A DNA stretch of 36,398 bases from JBCFAY01 sp038562375 (GCA_038562375.1 JBCFAY010000029.1:1-36398); one strand, 5' to 3'; counted from the first letter of the stretch, positions 8,124 through 17,033 are shown. The notes: generated by a model not told the origin, from the sequence alone. A program made the numbers and translations.

Positions 8124-9539
8124 ATGACAGGCGCTCGCGTGGAAAACAATGAAGCCGAGCTTTTGATCCGGCACGGGGTCGTCCTCCCGATGAGCGAGGG
8201 CGAACCCGTGATCGAGGACGGCGCGGTCGCGATATCCGCAGGGAAGATCCTTGCGGTCGGCCCGGACGCCGAGCTTGCAAGGCTCTATCATTCCCGGCAG
8301 GAAATCGACGCCGCACGCATGGCGGTGCTGCCCGGTTTTGTCAACACGCACTTCCATTTCATGCAGAACTTCCTCAAGGGCTCGCGGGATGATCTCGACC
8401 TGCTCGGCTGGATCGATCAGGTCAGCTTCCCCCGCATCCGCGTGGTCGTCGACCAATACCATAAGGGCAACCATCTGCTGCATCACCACTCGGCGATGCA
8501 CGCGGGGATCGATCTTCTAAAATCCGGCGTAACGTGCACGGTCAACATGGAATGGGCGATGGGCCCCTCGGTCGTGGATGCGTATGACCTCATAAAGATG
8601 CGCGTGATCAACACGCTCACGCTCACCGACGTCACGAGCTGGACGCCGCCCGAAGCGGTGCTTTCCAACGAGGAATATTTTTCGCTCGCGGACGCGCTGA
8701 TCGATCGCTGCAAGCGCTCTAAACGCACGGAGTTCGCCTACGGCGTCGCCTGCCCGAACTCCAACACCGAGGCAATGCTTCGCCGAGCGCGCGAAGAGGC
8801 AACGAAGAACCATGTGCGGCTGCACGTGCACCTTGCGGAGACCGAGTACGAGTATAATTCCATCAAGGAAAAGCACGGCGTCACGCCCACAAAGTACCTC
8901 GAGCAACTCGGCTTTTGGGGAAAGGATACCTGGGGCGCGCACTGCATCTGGCTCGACGACGAGGATGTCGACATCCTCAAGCGCTACGGCGTGGGCGTCG
9001 CGCACAACCCCAAGTGCAACATGAAGATCGCCGACGGGGCCGCGCCCATCCGCCAAATGCTCCAAAAGGGCGTGGATGTGGGTCTCGGCATCGACAGCTG
9101 CGCGGTGAGCGACAACACGGACTTCTTCGAGGCGATGCGCACCGCGGCGTTTTTGCAGCGGCTCGTCACCAAGGACGCGACCGCCCTTCGCGGGCGGGAC
9201 GTGCTCCGCATGGCGACCATCGGCGGCGCGCGCGCGGTAAAGATGGACTCCGTGATCGGCTCGCTCGAGCCGGGCAAGAGCGCCGATCTGATCCTCGTCG
9301 ACCTCACTGGCACGAACATGCGCCCTTACAACGACTATATCAACAACATCGTGTTCGCCGCCAACAGCAATAATATCCGCCTTGTCATGGTGGAGGGCGA
9401 AGTGCTCGTACATGGCGGGCGCATGATCTCCCTGGACGAGGACGCCGCGCTCGACGCGGCGGAAGAATACGCGTACAAGACGTTCACAAAAGCGGGGCTC
9501 TCGCTTGCACCCTATTTTCAAATCGCAAAACGCAATTGA
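8124..9539 (+). CDS. Amidohydrolase of the cytosine deaminase / ATZ-TRZ / MTA-SAH deaminase group
   Basis: 471 residues with the metal-dependent deaminase plan. HxH lies in FVNTHFHFM (His76, His78); then HVHLAETEYEY, WGAHCIWLDDED, VAHNPKCNMKIADG, the catalytic-Asp loop GLGIDSCAVSDNTDFFEAMR, and the composite N/C-terminal beta domain ending in GSLEPGKSADLILVD. Overall it reads most like MtaD/SAH deaminases, but that family usually has GTDGAASNN where this has GIDSCAVSD, so the substrate probably differs. Predicted chemistry is hydrolytic removal of an amine (or similar leaving group) from a heterocycle such as a purine. ATG 8124 is supported by GAGGTG overlapping the end of the preceding gene; the open frame upstream of it lies inside that gene. 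Confidence 0.87.
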   Translation: MTGARVENNEAELLIRHGVVLPMSEGEPVIEDGAVAISAGKILAVGPDAELARLYHSRQEIDAARMAVLPGFVNTHFHFMQNFLKGSRDDLDLLGWIDQVSFPRIRVVVDQYHKGNHLLHHHSAMHAGIDLLKSGVTCTVNMEWAMGPSVVDAYDLIKMRVINTLTLTDVTSWTPPEAVLSNEEYFSLADALIDRCKRSKRTEFAYGVACPNSNTEAMLRRAREEATKNHVRLHVHLAETEYEYNSIKEKHGVTPTKYLEQLGFWGKDTWGAHCIWLDDEDVDILKRYGVGVAHNPKCNMKIADGAAPIRQMLQKGVDVGLGIDSCAVSDNTDFFEAMRTAAFLQRLVTKDATALRGRDVLRMATIGGARAVKMDSVIGSLEPGKSADLILVDLTGTNMRPYNDYINNIVFAANSNNIRLVMVEGEVLVHGGRMISLDEDAALDAAEEYAYKTFTKAGLSLAPYFQIAKRN

Positions 9540-9549
9540 GGTGAATGCT

Positions 9550-10566
9550 ATGAAAATCGCTCTATTGATGGGCCCGTTGGATATGAAGCTTCACGAGCAG
9601 CCGATGCCCGAGCCCGGTCCCGGCCAGGTTCGCCTGAAGGTGGCGGCGGCGGGCGTATGCGGCACGGATATCGACGCCTACAAAGGCCATCAGCCCAAGG
9701 GCTGGACGATCACGTATCCATTCCGCATGGGGCATGAGCTCTCGGGCGTCGTCGACGCCGTAGGCGAGGGCGTGACCGCGTTTCGGCCAGGCGACAGGGT
9801 CGTCCCCGACGGCCGTATCCCCTGTGGGCGCTGCAGCCAATGCCGCGAAGGCCACGTAAACGCCTGCACGAACGGCGGGTACACCTCCGGCGGGTTCATG
9901 GAATTCAGCGTCTACAACCAGAGCGCGCTGACCCGTATCCCGGACAACCTGAACTTTGACCAGGCCGCGTTCACGGAGCCGCTCTCCTGCTGCCTCTACG
10001 GCAACCGTAAGCTCGACGTCAGGGTCGGCGACTTCGCGGTCGTCATCGGCGACGGGGCGATCGGTATCCTGCACGCGCAGATCCTAAAGAGCCGCGGCGC
10101 GGAGGTCGCGCTCGTAGGCCTTCTCCCTGAGCGGCTGAAGGTCGCCGGGGATCTCGGGATCGACCATCTGATCGACGCGGGCAAGGTCGACGCGGTAGCG
10201 CGCGTGAACGAGCTAACGGGCGGCCTCGGCGCAAACATCGTCGTATGCGCCGCGGGCGCGCAAGCCGTGCTCGCTCAGGCGCTCTCCATGGCGGCTCGCT
10301 ACGGACAGGTGCTCTACTTCGCCGCGACGCTCAAGGATTCCCTCACGCTCGATCTCGATCTTGTGCATTATAAGGAACTGCGCCTCTTGGGCAGCTACGA
10401 TTCCACGACCGCGTTCTTCGAGCAGGCGCTTCACGCGATGTCGCTCGGGATCATCAAGGTCGATCCGCTCATCACGCACCGCTTCCCGCTCGGCGAGATA
10501 CAGGCGGGACTCGAGGCGGCAAAGAACATGATCGGGCTCAAGGTCATGATCGTCAATGAACTATAA
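9550..10566 (+). CDS. Zinc-dependent medium-chain alcohol dehydrogenase (sorbitol/threonine dehydrogenase-like)
   Basis: 338 residues from ATG 9550, which has GAGGTG nearby; the longer in-frame start at 9505 lies inside the upstream gene. Catalytic zinc ligands Cys37, His62 and Glu63 are present in AAGVCGTD and GHELSGVV, and the structural zinc lobe Cys92, 95, 98, 106 is complete. A Rossmann NAD(P)-binding segment (VVIGDGAIGILHAQIL) follows. The closest relatives by appearance oxidise polyols or threonine. In the operon it could oxidise a sugar alcohol or hydroxymethyl intermediate ahead of the kinase or the Ftr homologue; this is inference. Confidence 0.9.
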   Translation: MKIALLMGPLDMKLHEQPMPEPGPGQVRLKVAAAGVCGTDIDAYKGHQPKGWTITYPFRMGHELSGVVDAVGEGVTAFRPGDRVVPDGRIPCGRCSQCREGHVNACTNGGYTSGGFMEFSVYNQSALTRIPDNLNFDQAAFTEPLSCCLYGNRKLDVRVGDFAVVIGDGAIGILHAQILKSRGAEVALVGLLPERLKVAGDLGIDHLIDAGKVDAVARVNELTGGLGANIVVCAAGAQAVLAQALSMAARYGQVLYFAATLKDSLTLDLDLVHYKELRLLGSYDSTTAFFEQALHAMSLGIIKVDPLITHRFPLGEIQAGLEAAKNMIGLKVMIVNEL

Positions 10567-10602
10567 CCAAGTTAAATTAAATTACCGAAGGAGGCCTCTC
10601 GG

Positions 10603-11466
10603 ATGAAAATCAATCAGGTAAATATTATCGACACGTTTGCTGAAGCCTGGAAGCTTGAAGTTGTACGTCTGGTCATCACTGCGGTGTCCGACGAAATCGC
10701 GCTCGGCGGCGCGAATCAGTTCGTGGGCGCGGCGGGTTCCGGCGAGCTTGGCTCGCGCATCAATGCGGGCATCGAGCGCCGCGCGCTGCCGCAGGAAACG
10801 CCCGACGGCCGCCCCGGCGTGATCATCGCCCTGACCAACACGCCCCAGAACCGTCCGCAGCTTCTCGAGGAGCTCTCGCTCAGGTTCCACCTTGCGACGC
10901 TGATCCCGACCTGCTCGGTATTCGATTTCATGCTTCCCGGCGTCAAGACCGACCGCGGAGACATCGGCGCGCTGCTCAAAGAAAAATGGTCCGGAGACGA
11001 TTGGGAGGAGAAAATCGGCGACCGCACGATGTGCTGCGTGCCCACCATCACCGGCACCTACCGGTTCGAACCCATCGTGAATATCTCCACCGAGGGCTGC
11101 GACGGGCACTTCGTGTGCTACGCCAAGGACATCAACGCGAGCGTTTTCGCCGTATCGGCCGCGAAATCCGCCCTCGAGGGCGTAGACGGCGTATGCCCGA
11201 TGGGCTTCGGCCTCGAGCAGGTCTACCGCGAAAAGGATTACGTGCTCGCGCTCAAGGACAAGATCGACAACTCCAAGGTGCCCGACGGCGTGGGCTCGAT
11301 CCTGAACCTCCTGGTGTTCGGCGTATCGCAGGCGTACATGGCGAAGGCGCTTTCCGCCGCGATCCGCGCCGCGTGCCAGGTGCCGGGCGTCGTCCAGATC
11401 GGCGCGATGAACTTCGGCGGCGCGTTCGGGCCGTACAAGTTCGTACTGCACGAGATCCTGAAATAG
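10603..11466 (+). CDS. Homologue of formylmethanofuran:tetrahydromethanopterin formyltransferase (Ftr/FhcD)
   Basis: 287 residues (archaeal Ftr about 297). Strong family segments occur at both ends: INQVNIIDTFAEAW (3-16), LPQETPDGRPGVII (62-75), PTCSVFD (102-108), and the C-terminal AACQVPGVVQIGAMNFGG (256-273) with GPYKFVLHE (276-284). In methanogens Ftr moves a formyl group between methanofuran and H4MPT; in methylotrophic bacteria FhcD works with FhcABC. None of FhcABC, Mch or Mtd is in this window, and the host looks like a clostridial anaerobe using folate. The acceptor and donor here are therefore unknown: it may use folate, a methanofuran-like carrier, or act on a pathway intermediate. 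Preceded by AGGAGG and co-oriented with the operon. Confidence 0.87.
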   Translation: MKINQVNIIDTFAEAWKLEVVRLVITAVSDEIALGGANQFVGAAGSGELGSRINAGIERRALPQETPDGRPGVIIALTNTPQNRPQLLEELSLRFHLATLIPTCSVFDFMLPGVKTDRGDIGALLKEKWSGDDWEEKIGDRTMCCVPTITGTYRFEPIVNISTEGCDGHFVCYAKDINASVFAVSAAKSALEGVDGVCPMGFGLEQVYREKDYVLALKDKIDNSKVPDGVGSILNLLVFGVSQAYMAKALSAAIRAACQVPGVVQIGAMNFGGAFGPYKFVLHEILK

Positions 11467-11503
11467 CCTGTTGTTCCCCGCCCCCGCCGGTAACCGACGG
11501 GCC

Positions 11504-11517
11504 TGAAACCGTTTTGA
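11504..11517. promoter_or_regulatory. Second cre-like LacI/CcpA-family site, upstream of the BMP transporter gene
   Basis: TGAAACCGTTTTGA fits 9 of 10 defined positions of TGWNANCGNTNWCA. Together with the site at 1857 it shares the core CGTTTT. A half-copy (AACCGTTT) repeats 11 bp downstream, one helical turn, so two dimers or an extended site are possible. It lies in the 141-bp gap before the transporter genes, which also contains a weak GC-rich hairpin near 11480-11502; an internal regulated promoter is possible but no clear -10 is seen. Confidence 0.4.
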
Positions 11518-11607
11518 ACCGTTTCCTCCGTAAGAGGAGGTGCGCTTGCCCCAAACGAAACCATGCCGAAACCGGCGAATATTCTAAAAACGAATGGGAG
11601 GGTTCAT

Positions 11608-12585
11608 ATGAAAAAGGTGCTTTCGGCGATAATCTGTTTGCTTTTGGTGCTTCTGTTCGCGTTCCCCATGGGCGCCTGCAGCGGTCCCGCGTCTTCCGAC
11701 GACGGCCTCAAGGTAGCCCTGATGCTCAACGGCACCATCAACGATGCGAGCTGGAACCAGTCCGCCTATGAAGGCGTCAAGAAGATGGAAAGCGAACTGG
11801 GCGCTACCATCGCTTACACCGAGAACATCAAGCAGAACGACAAGGTTCAGATCATGCGCGAGTACGCGAAGCAGGGCTTCGACTACATCATCGGCCACGG
11901 CTACGACTACGAGGACGCGATCGTCGAGGTATCCAAGGAATTCCCGGACGTTAAGTTCGTCGGCGTCGTGACCGGCTGCACCGGTACGAACGTGGCCTCC
12001 GTCCGCTTCCTGTACGGCCAGCTCGGCCACTGCGCGGGCATCATCGCGGCCAACTGCACCAAGACCAAGCAGATCGGTTTTATCTCCGCCGTGGATAACG
12101 AGAACATCCGCGCGGACGTGAACAACCTCAAGAAAGTGGTGGCGGAGATCGATCCGGCCATCAAGATCGTGGACGTCTATACCGGCGATTACAACGACAT
12201 CAACAAGGCTAAGGAAGCGGCTCTCGCGCTGATCGACGGCGGGGCCGACGTGGTGATCGGAACGGTGGACGCCGGCAACGTGGGCGTGTTCCAGGCCGCC
12301 ATTGAAAAGAACGTCATGGTCATGGGCTGGATTCAGGAGCAGTATGACCTTGGCCCGAACAACATCCTCACCAGCGGCGTCATGGACGTTGCCGAAATGC
12401 TCTTCCAGGCCGTCAAGGGCTTTGAGGAGAACGGCTTCGAGGGTAAGGAATACAAGTACGGCATGGTCGAAGGCGTACAGTTCCTGGGCAAGTTCAGCTC
12501 CCTGGTTCCCGACGATGTGAAACAGAAGGCTCTGGACGCGCAGCAGCAGATCATCGACGGCAAACTGGTCGTCGATACGTATTAA
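11608..12585 (+). CDS. BMP/PnrA-family substrate-binding lipoprotein (nucleoside-type ABC importer)
   Basis: 325 residues with a lipoprotein signal: MKK, a hydrophobic stretch, and lipobox MGAC with Cys24 as the lipidation site. The mature part is of the BMP (Med/PnrA/BmpA) type: VALMLNGTINDASWNQSAYEG, then YIIGHGYDYEDAI, FVGVVTG, FISAVDNENIRADVN and DVVIGTVDAGNVGVFQA. Family members bind purine nucleosides or related ligands and deliver them to YufO/YufP/YufQ (NupNOPQ)-type transporters, which are encoded directly downstream. This is the strongest pointer in the operon to a nucleoside- or purine-like substrate. ATG 11608 has GGGAGG upstream. Confidence 0.92.
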   Translation: MKKVLSAIICLLLVLLFAFPMGACSGPASSDDGLKVALMLNGTINDASWNQSAYEGVKKMESELGATIAYTENIKQNDKVQIMREYAKQGFDYIIGHGYDYEDAIVEVSKEFPDVKFVGVVTGCTGTNVASVRFLYGQLGHCAGIIAANCTKTKQIGFISAVDNENIRADVNNLKKVVAEIDPAIKIVDVYTGDYNDINKAKEAALALIDGGADVVIGTVDAGNVGVFQAAIEKNVMVMGWIQEQYDLGPNNILTSGVMDVAEMLFQAVKGFEENGFEGKEYKYGMVEGVQFLGKFSSLVPDDVKQKALDAQQQIIDGKLVVDTY

Positions 12586-12594
12586 CAAATCCTT

Positions 12595-12627
12595 CGGCGT
12601 GGCCGGACGGGCCGTCCGGCCACGCCG
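12595..12627 (+). other. Very stable hairpin after the binding-protein gene, no T-tract
   Basis: A perfect 15-bp stem (12595-12609 with 12613-12627, outer CGGCGTGG... / ...CCACGCCG) closes on a GGC loop. It is followed by CCAAAAG, so intrinsic termination is unlikely. Hairpins after a binding-protein gene commonly protect its mRNA and let the soluble component be made in excess over the membrane parts; that role is inferred. Confidence 0.65.
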
Positions 12628-12665
12628 CCAAAAGACATCGCAACCCCTGACGACATGGAGGCCGA

Positions 12666-14198
12666 ATGAACGAACTACTGAGGCTAAATTCCATTTCAAA
12701 AGCCTTTGCCGGGGTACAGGCCAACGACAAGGTCGATCTCTCCATACTCGAAGGCGAGATCCATGTGTTGTTGGGCGAAAACGGCGCGGGCAAAACCACG
12801 CTGATGAACTGCGTATACGGGCTTTATACGCCCGATTGCGGCCAAATCGGCTGGCAGGGGAAAGACGTCAGGATCAAAAGCATTAAAAACGCCATTGACC
12901 TGGGTATCAGCATGGTCCATCAGCATTTCATGCTGGTACACAATTTTACCGTAATCGAGAACATCGTGCTGGGCCTGCCCTCCAGCCGCAAGCCTTTTTT
13001 GGACACGCGCAAAGCCGCCAAGGAGATGGAGACCGTTATGGAAACCTACTCCCTGCAGGTGGATTTGAACGCCCAGATCTGGCAGCTTTCCGTGGGGCAG
13101 CAACAGCGTGTTGAGATATTGAAATCCCTGTACCGCAAAGCGAAGCTCCTTATTTTTGACGAACCTACCGCCGTGCTCGCGCCAAGCGAGGTTGAAGGCT
13201 TCTTCGAGGTGCTCAAGCGCCTGCGCAAGACGGGGCACTCGGTGATCCTCATCACCCACAAGCTCGACGAGGTGATGAAGATCGCGGACCGCGCCACCGT
13301 GATGCGCAACGGGCGGGTCGTGGGTACCGTGCGCACGGAGGATACCACGCTGAACGAGCTCGTTTCGATGATGGTGGGCAAGGAAATTCCGCGGGTGAAT
13401 GTCAAGCATTCGGACGGTTTGGGGAATCCCATATTGACAATCGAAAACCTGCGGGTTCTAAACCACCACAAGCTCAACGCGGTGGACGGCGTCGGCCTGC
13501 AGATCCGCAAGGGAGAGATCCTCGGCATCGCGGGCGTCGCGGGCAACGGCCAGACCGAGCTCGCGGAGGCGCTCACGGGCCTCAGGCCGGTGGCGGCCGG
13601 ACGCGTGACCTACAAGGATCGGGACATTACGGGCCTGCCCCCCGGGACGCTCTACGCCATGGGCATTTCCCACATCCCCGAGGATCGCCAGGCCAACGGC
13701 CTGATTATGAGCTTTTCGGTGGCCGAGAACACCCTGCAGGGCAATTACGACAGGGAGCCGTACGCCCGCCGTAAATTCATGCAGCGGCGGTACATACAGG
13801 AAAACGCCGGCCGGCTCGTGCACAAGTACGACATCAAGACCCCGGACCTTTCGAGCATGGTCCGCATTCTGTCCGGCGGAAACCAGCAAAAGATCATTCT
13901 CGCGCGGGAGCTCGAACGCAAGCCGGAGCTGCTGATCGCTGTGCAGCCTACCCGAGGACTCGATATCGGGGCCGCGCATTTCGTCCAGCAGCAGATCGTG
14001 CAGCAAAAGGAAAGCGGCGCCGCGGTACTGTATATCTCCACGGAGCTCTCCGAGCTTTTGGAGCTGTGCGATCACATCGCCGTGCTCTATAAAGGGCAGA
14101 TCGCCGCCGTCATGGACGCCGGGAATTACGATATCGACTTCCTGGGGCGGAAAATGGCGGGCGTCAAGGACAAAGAGGAGGCGAATGACCATGCCTGA
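12666..14198 (+). CDS. ABC transporter ATPase with two nucleotide-binding domains (YufO/NupO/RbsA-like)
   Basis: 510 residues, two ABC domains in tandem. Domain 1 has Walker A GENGAGKTT (37-45), signature LSVGQQQR and Walker B LLIFDEPTAVL. Domain 2 has a degenerate Walker A (GVAGNGQTE) and signature LSGGNQQK followed by AVQPTRGLD, the usual asymmetric pattern of carbohydrate/nucleoside importers of this class. It should energise the permeases encoded by the two following, overlapping genes. The pattern fits nucleoside importers rather than ribose importers because of the BMP-type binding protein upstream. Confidence 0.93.
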   Translation: MNELLRLNSISKAFAGVQANDKVDLSILEGEIHVLLGENGAGKTTLMNCVYGLYTPDCGQIGWQGKDVRIKSIKNAIDLGISMVHQHFMLVHNFTVIENIVLGLPSSRKPFLDTRKAAKEMETVMETYSLQVDLNAQIWQLSVGQQQRVEILKSLYRKAKLLIFDEPTAVLAPSEVEGFFEVLKRLRKTGHSVILITHKLDEVMKIADRATVMRNGRVVGTVRTEDTTLNELVSMMVGKEIPRVNVKHSDGLGNPILTIENLRVLNHHKLNAVDGVGLQIRKGEILGIAGVAGNGQTELAEALTGLRPVAAGRVTYKDRDITGLPPGTLYAMGISHIPEDRQANGLIMSFSVAENTLQGNYDREPYARRKFMQRRYIQENAGRLVHKYDIKTPDLSSMVRILSGGNQQKIILARELERKPELLIAVQPTRGLDIGAAHFVQQQIVQQKESGAAVLYISTELSELLELCDHIAVLYKGQIAAVMDAGNYDIDFLGRKMAGVKDKEEANDHA

Positions 14199-15270
14199 GA
14201 AACCAAGCCTCTTACGGCGCTTTGAAAAAGGCGCTCTCGCATCCGTGGTCACGCCCATCCTCGGCATACTGTTCGGCCTCTTGGTATCCTCATTCGTGAT
14301 CGCGCAGCAAGGGGTGAACCCGTTGGCGGCGTTCCGCTCGCTTTTCCGGGGCGCTTTCGGGGACTGGGACGCCTTCACATTCACGCTTTTACGCTTCATT
14401 CCGCTCGCCTTCTCCGGCCTTGCCGTAACGCTTGCGTACCGGGGCGGCATCTTCAATATCGGCGGGGAAGGGCAGCTGTACATGGGCGCGCTGGCCTCGA
14501 CCTGGGTGGCCATCACATTTTCCGGATTGCCGCAGATCCTTCTGGTTCCCCTGGGACTTTTGGCCGGTATGGCGGCGGGCGGGATCTTCGCCTTTATTCC
14601 CGGGTACCTCAAAGCCAAGCGCAACTTCAACGAGATCCTGATCACCATACTGCTCAATTACATCGGCATATATCTGGTCGGGATGTCCGTATCGACCTTT
14701 TTGAAGCAGCCCAACCAGACGATCCCGCAGAGCGCGATGCTCGCGGAAAACGCACAGATCCCCACCATGTTCGGCTCGAACTACCTGCACCTCGGAATAC
14801 TCCTCGTTTTCGTGGCGGCCGCGCTCGTATACGTCCTTCTTTTCAGAACCCAGTGGGGCTATGAGATCCGAAGCGTCGGAATGAGCGAACAGGGCGCGCG
14901 GTATGCGGGCGTCAACGTACCGCGGGTGATGATCGTCACGATGACATTCAGCGGAATGCTGGCCGCGCTGGCCGGATCGATGGAGATCTTGGGCGTGCAG
15001 CACAGGCTGATGGAGAATTTCATGGTCGGTTACGGCTATGACGCCATCCCCGTCGCGCTGCTGGGCGGGCTCCATCCCGTAGGCACGCTTGTAGCAGCCC
15101 TGTTCTTCGGCGCGCTGCGCAACGGCGCGAACGCCATGCAGATCGCCGTGAACATCCCCGTACCCATCATTTACATGGTGCAGGGCCTTGCTATAATTGG
15201 TATACTGGCCGTATCCTCCATTCGTACGATCTTCTTTGCAAATCGCACAAAGGGGGCCGCTGCAAGATGA
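14185..15270 (+). CDS. ABC transporter permease, YufP/NupP-like
   Basis: 361 residues, about ten hydrophobic segments. Typical family features are LRFIPLAFSGLAVTLAYRGG followed by FNIGGEGQLYMGA, the conserved loop GGIFNIGGEGQ, and the C-terminal GGLHPVGTLVAALFFGALRNG. It overlaps the ATPase gene by 14 bp and the next permease by 4 bp (ATGA). It forms the membrane channel with the second permease. A second in-frame ATG at 14191 is an alternative start. Confidence 0.92.
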   Translation: MTMPEKPSLLRRFEKGALASVVTPILGILFGLLVSSFVIAQQGVNPLAAFRSLFRGAFGDWDAFTFTLLRFIPLAFSGLAVTLAYRGGIFNIGGEGQLYMGALASTWVAITFSGLPQILLVPLGLLAGMAAGGIFAFIPGYLKAKRNFNEILITILLNYIGIYLVGMSVSTFLKQPNQTIPQSAMLAENAQIPTMFGSNYLHLGILLVFVAAALVYVLLFRTQWGYEIRSVGMSEQGARYAGVNVPRVMIVTMTFSGMLAALAGSMEILGVQHRLMENFMVGYGYDAIPVALLGGLHPVGTLVAALFFGALRNGANAMQIAVNIPVPIIYMVQGLAIIGILAVSSIRTIFFANRTKGAAAR

Positions 15271-16208
15271 GCGCGTTTTTAACCGCGATACTCACTACAG
15301 GATTCGTCGTGGCCGCCATACGCATGATGACGCCGATTCTGCTTGCAGCACTCGGGGATCTCTATGCCGAGCGCACGGGCGTTATGAACATCGGGCTTGA
15401 GAGCATGATGCTCATCGGCGCTTTCGTATCCTTCGTGGCGGCCTGGCACACCGGGAACGTGTATCTCGCCGTGCTCATCACGATCGTCTGCGGCGTTGTT
15501 CTGGGGCTTTTCCACGCGTTCATGACCGTATCCCTGCGCTGCAATCAGGTCGTAACGGCGGTCGCGGAGAACATCTTCGCGCTCGGTGTCACCAGCGTAT
15601 TGAACCGCTTCATATTCGGCGCGGGCTCCAACCTGCCCGAATGTCCCGTCCTCCCGTCTCTGAACATTCCGGGCCTCAGCTCCCTTCCCGTGGCCGGAGA
15701 AATCTTCTTCCAGCACAACATCCTCGTATATTTCTCGATACTCGCCGTTATATTGACATCGGTGATCATATTCAAGACCACTTTCGGGCTGAGGCTGCGC
15801 GCCGTGGGCGAGCACCCTCAGGCGGCGGACACCTTGGGAATCCGCGTTTACGTGACCCGCTACATCTGCATCGTCATCAGCGGTATGATGGCGGCGCTTG
15901 GCGGCGCTTGCCTCACGATCGGCGGCCTCGGCCGCTACATGGACAATATGACCGCCGGGCGCGGATTCATCGCGCTCGCGGCGGTGATCTTCGGCCGGTA
16001 CAACCCGGGGGGCGTACTCCTCGCCGCGCTGCTCTTCGGCATCACGGACGCGTTCCAGCTAAGGATGCAGGCGTCCGGCATCGGCCTTCCCCATCAGCTT
16101 TTCCTGATGCTGCCCTACCTCATCACGCTGATCGTGCTCGTGGTGTTCATGGGCCCGTCCACCGCCCCGCGCTCCATGGGCAAGCCCTATGTGCGGGAAG
16201 AGCGCTGA
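15267..16208 (+). CDS. ABC transporter permease, YufQ/NupQ-like
   Basis: 313 residues, roughly eight to nine membrane segments. Family features are LAALGDLYAERTGVMNIGLE, a turn-rich central part with TLGIRVYVTRY, and GRGFIALAAVIFGRYNPGG near the C-terminus. It starts inside the stop of the preceding permease (ATGA), giving translational coupling. It completes the BMP - ATPase - permease - permease importer. Confidence 0.92.
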   Translation: MSAFLTAILTTGFVVAAIRMMTPILLAALGDLYAERTGVMNIGLESMMLIGAFVSFVAAWHTGNVYLAVLITIVCGVVLGLFHAFMTVSLRCNQVVTAVAENIFALGVTSVLNRFIFGAGSNLPECPVLPSLNIPGLSSLPVAGEIFFQHNILVYFSILAVILTSVIIFKTTFGLRLRAVGEHPQAADTLGIRVYVTRYICIVISGMMAALGGACLTIGGLGRYMDNMTAGRGFIALAAVIFGRYNPGGVLLAALLFGITDAFQLRMQASGIGLPHQLFLMLPYLITLIVLVVFMGPSTAPRSMGKPYVREER

Positions 16209-16383
16209 CGCCGTTTCTTGAAAACATTGCGCCGCCGGCATCGAGGGCCGATCAAGGCGACGCTGCAACAAAATCGCAAGGAGATGATAAAGGCAAAAAG
16301 AGCGGTCTCTTTAGAAACCTCAAAGTACATTCGTTTTCTGCATACCGGGGACATTCCTTTAAAATTTGAAGGAGGATTCATCT

Positions 16384-16998
16384 ATGAACGCGATACCCGA
16401 ACAACGTATCCGTGAAACGGTACACACCCCTACGACCATCCATATCATCACCTGCGCGGTTTGGGCCGGCGTCATCGCCGTTTTGCAGACGCTATCCATG
16501 CTGGGATTCTCCATTTCCATGGTCATCGTCAGCTTGAATATCGCCGTTAGCCTCTACGTTGTCAGTGGTCTTTGGTTCGGCGTTTGGGGCATCATCGGAA
16601 GCTGCATCGGCATGATTATCGGTAACTTGATCGGCGGGATGCCGCTCTCCATCGTGCTGCTGTTCCAGCTGGCCACGATTTTTGACATCGGCCTCGTAAT
16701 GTGGGCGTTCCGCAAATTCAAATGCGACCCGCGCTGCAGGAACTTCAAGAGCATCGCCGTATTTGTCATCTTTGGCGCTGTGATCAACAGCGCGATCGGT
16801 TCCCTCTGGAGCGGCTGGTACGTGATCCTCGGCCAGACGGCGCCCGACCTGTGGCTCTACGCCGTGCTTCCCAGCTGGTTCGGCGGCGAAGCGGTCGGCA
16901 GAGCGATCGTCGGCCTGCTGTGCCTGTGGGTGCTCACGCCGTTCATCCAGAAGTTCCGCGGCTTTGTTCCCAACGAGCCCGATCGTTGGCTCGCCTGA
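16384..16998 (+). CDS. Predicted ECF transporter S component (substrate-binding membrane protein)
   Basis: 204 residues, five to six hydrophobic segments with short loops. It has the glycine-rich motif GVWGIIGSCIGMIIGNLIGG (about 63-82) seen in S components, and a charged cytoplasmic end. Followed in the operon by a small membrane protein, EcfT and two EcfA ATPases, it completes an ECF-type importer; the assignment depends mostly on this context. ATG 16384 has GAAGGAGG nine bases upstream. The 175-bp gap before it holds a 6-bp hairpin (AAAGAG/CTCTTT, about 16298-16313) but no riboswitch I can recognise, so the vitamin or other ligand is unknown. ECF S components usually bind vitamins or trace nutrients; a cofactor needed by this pathway is one possibility. 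Confidence 0.65.
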   Translation: MNAIPEQRIRETVHTPTTIHIITCAVWAGVIAVLQTLSMLGFSISMVIVSLNIAVSLYVVSGLWFGVWGIIGSCIGMIIGNLIGGMPLSIVLLFQLATIFDIGLVMWAFRKFKCDPRCRNFKSIAVFVIFGAVINSAIGSLWSGWYVILGQTAPDLWLYAVLPSWFGGEAVGRAIVGLLCLWVLTPFIQKFRGFVPNEPDRWLA

Positions 16999-17033
16999 TC
17001 CTCAACCGAGCAGATTGAAAGGAGAGCAACAAA

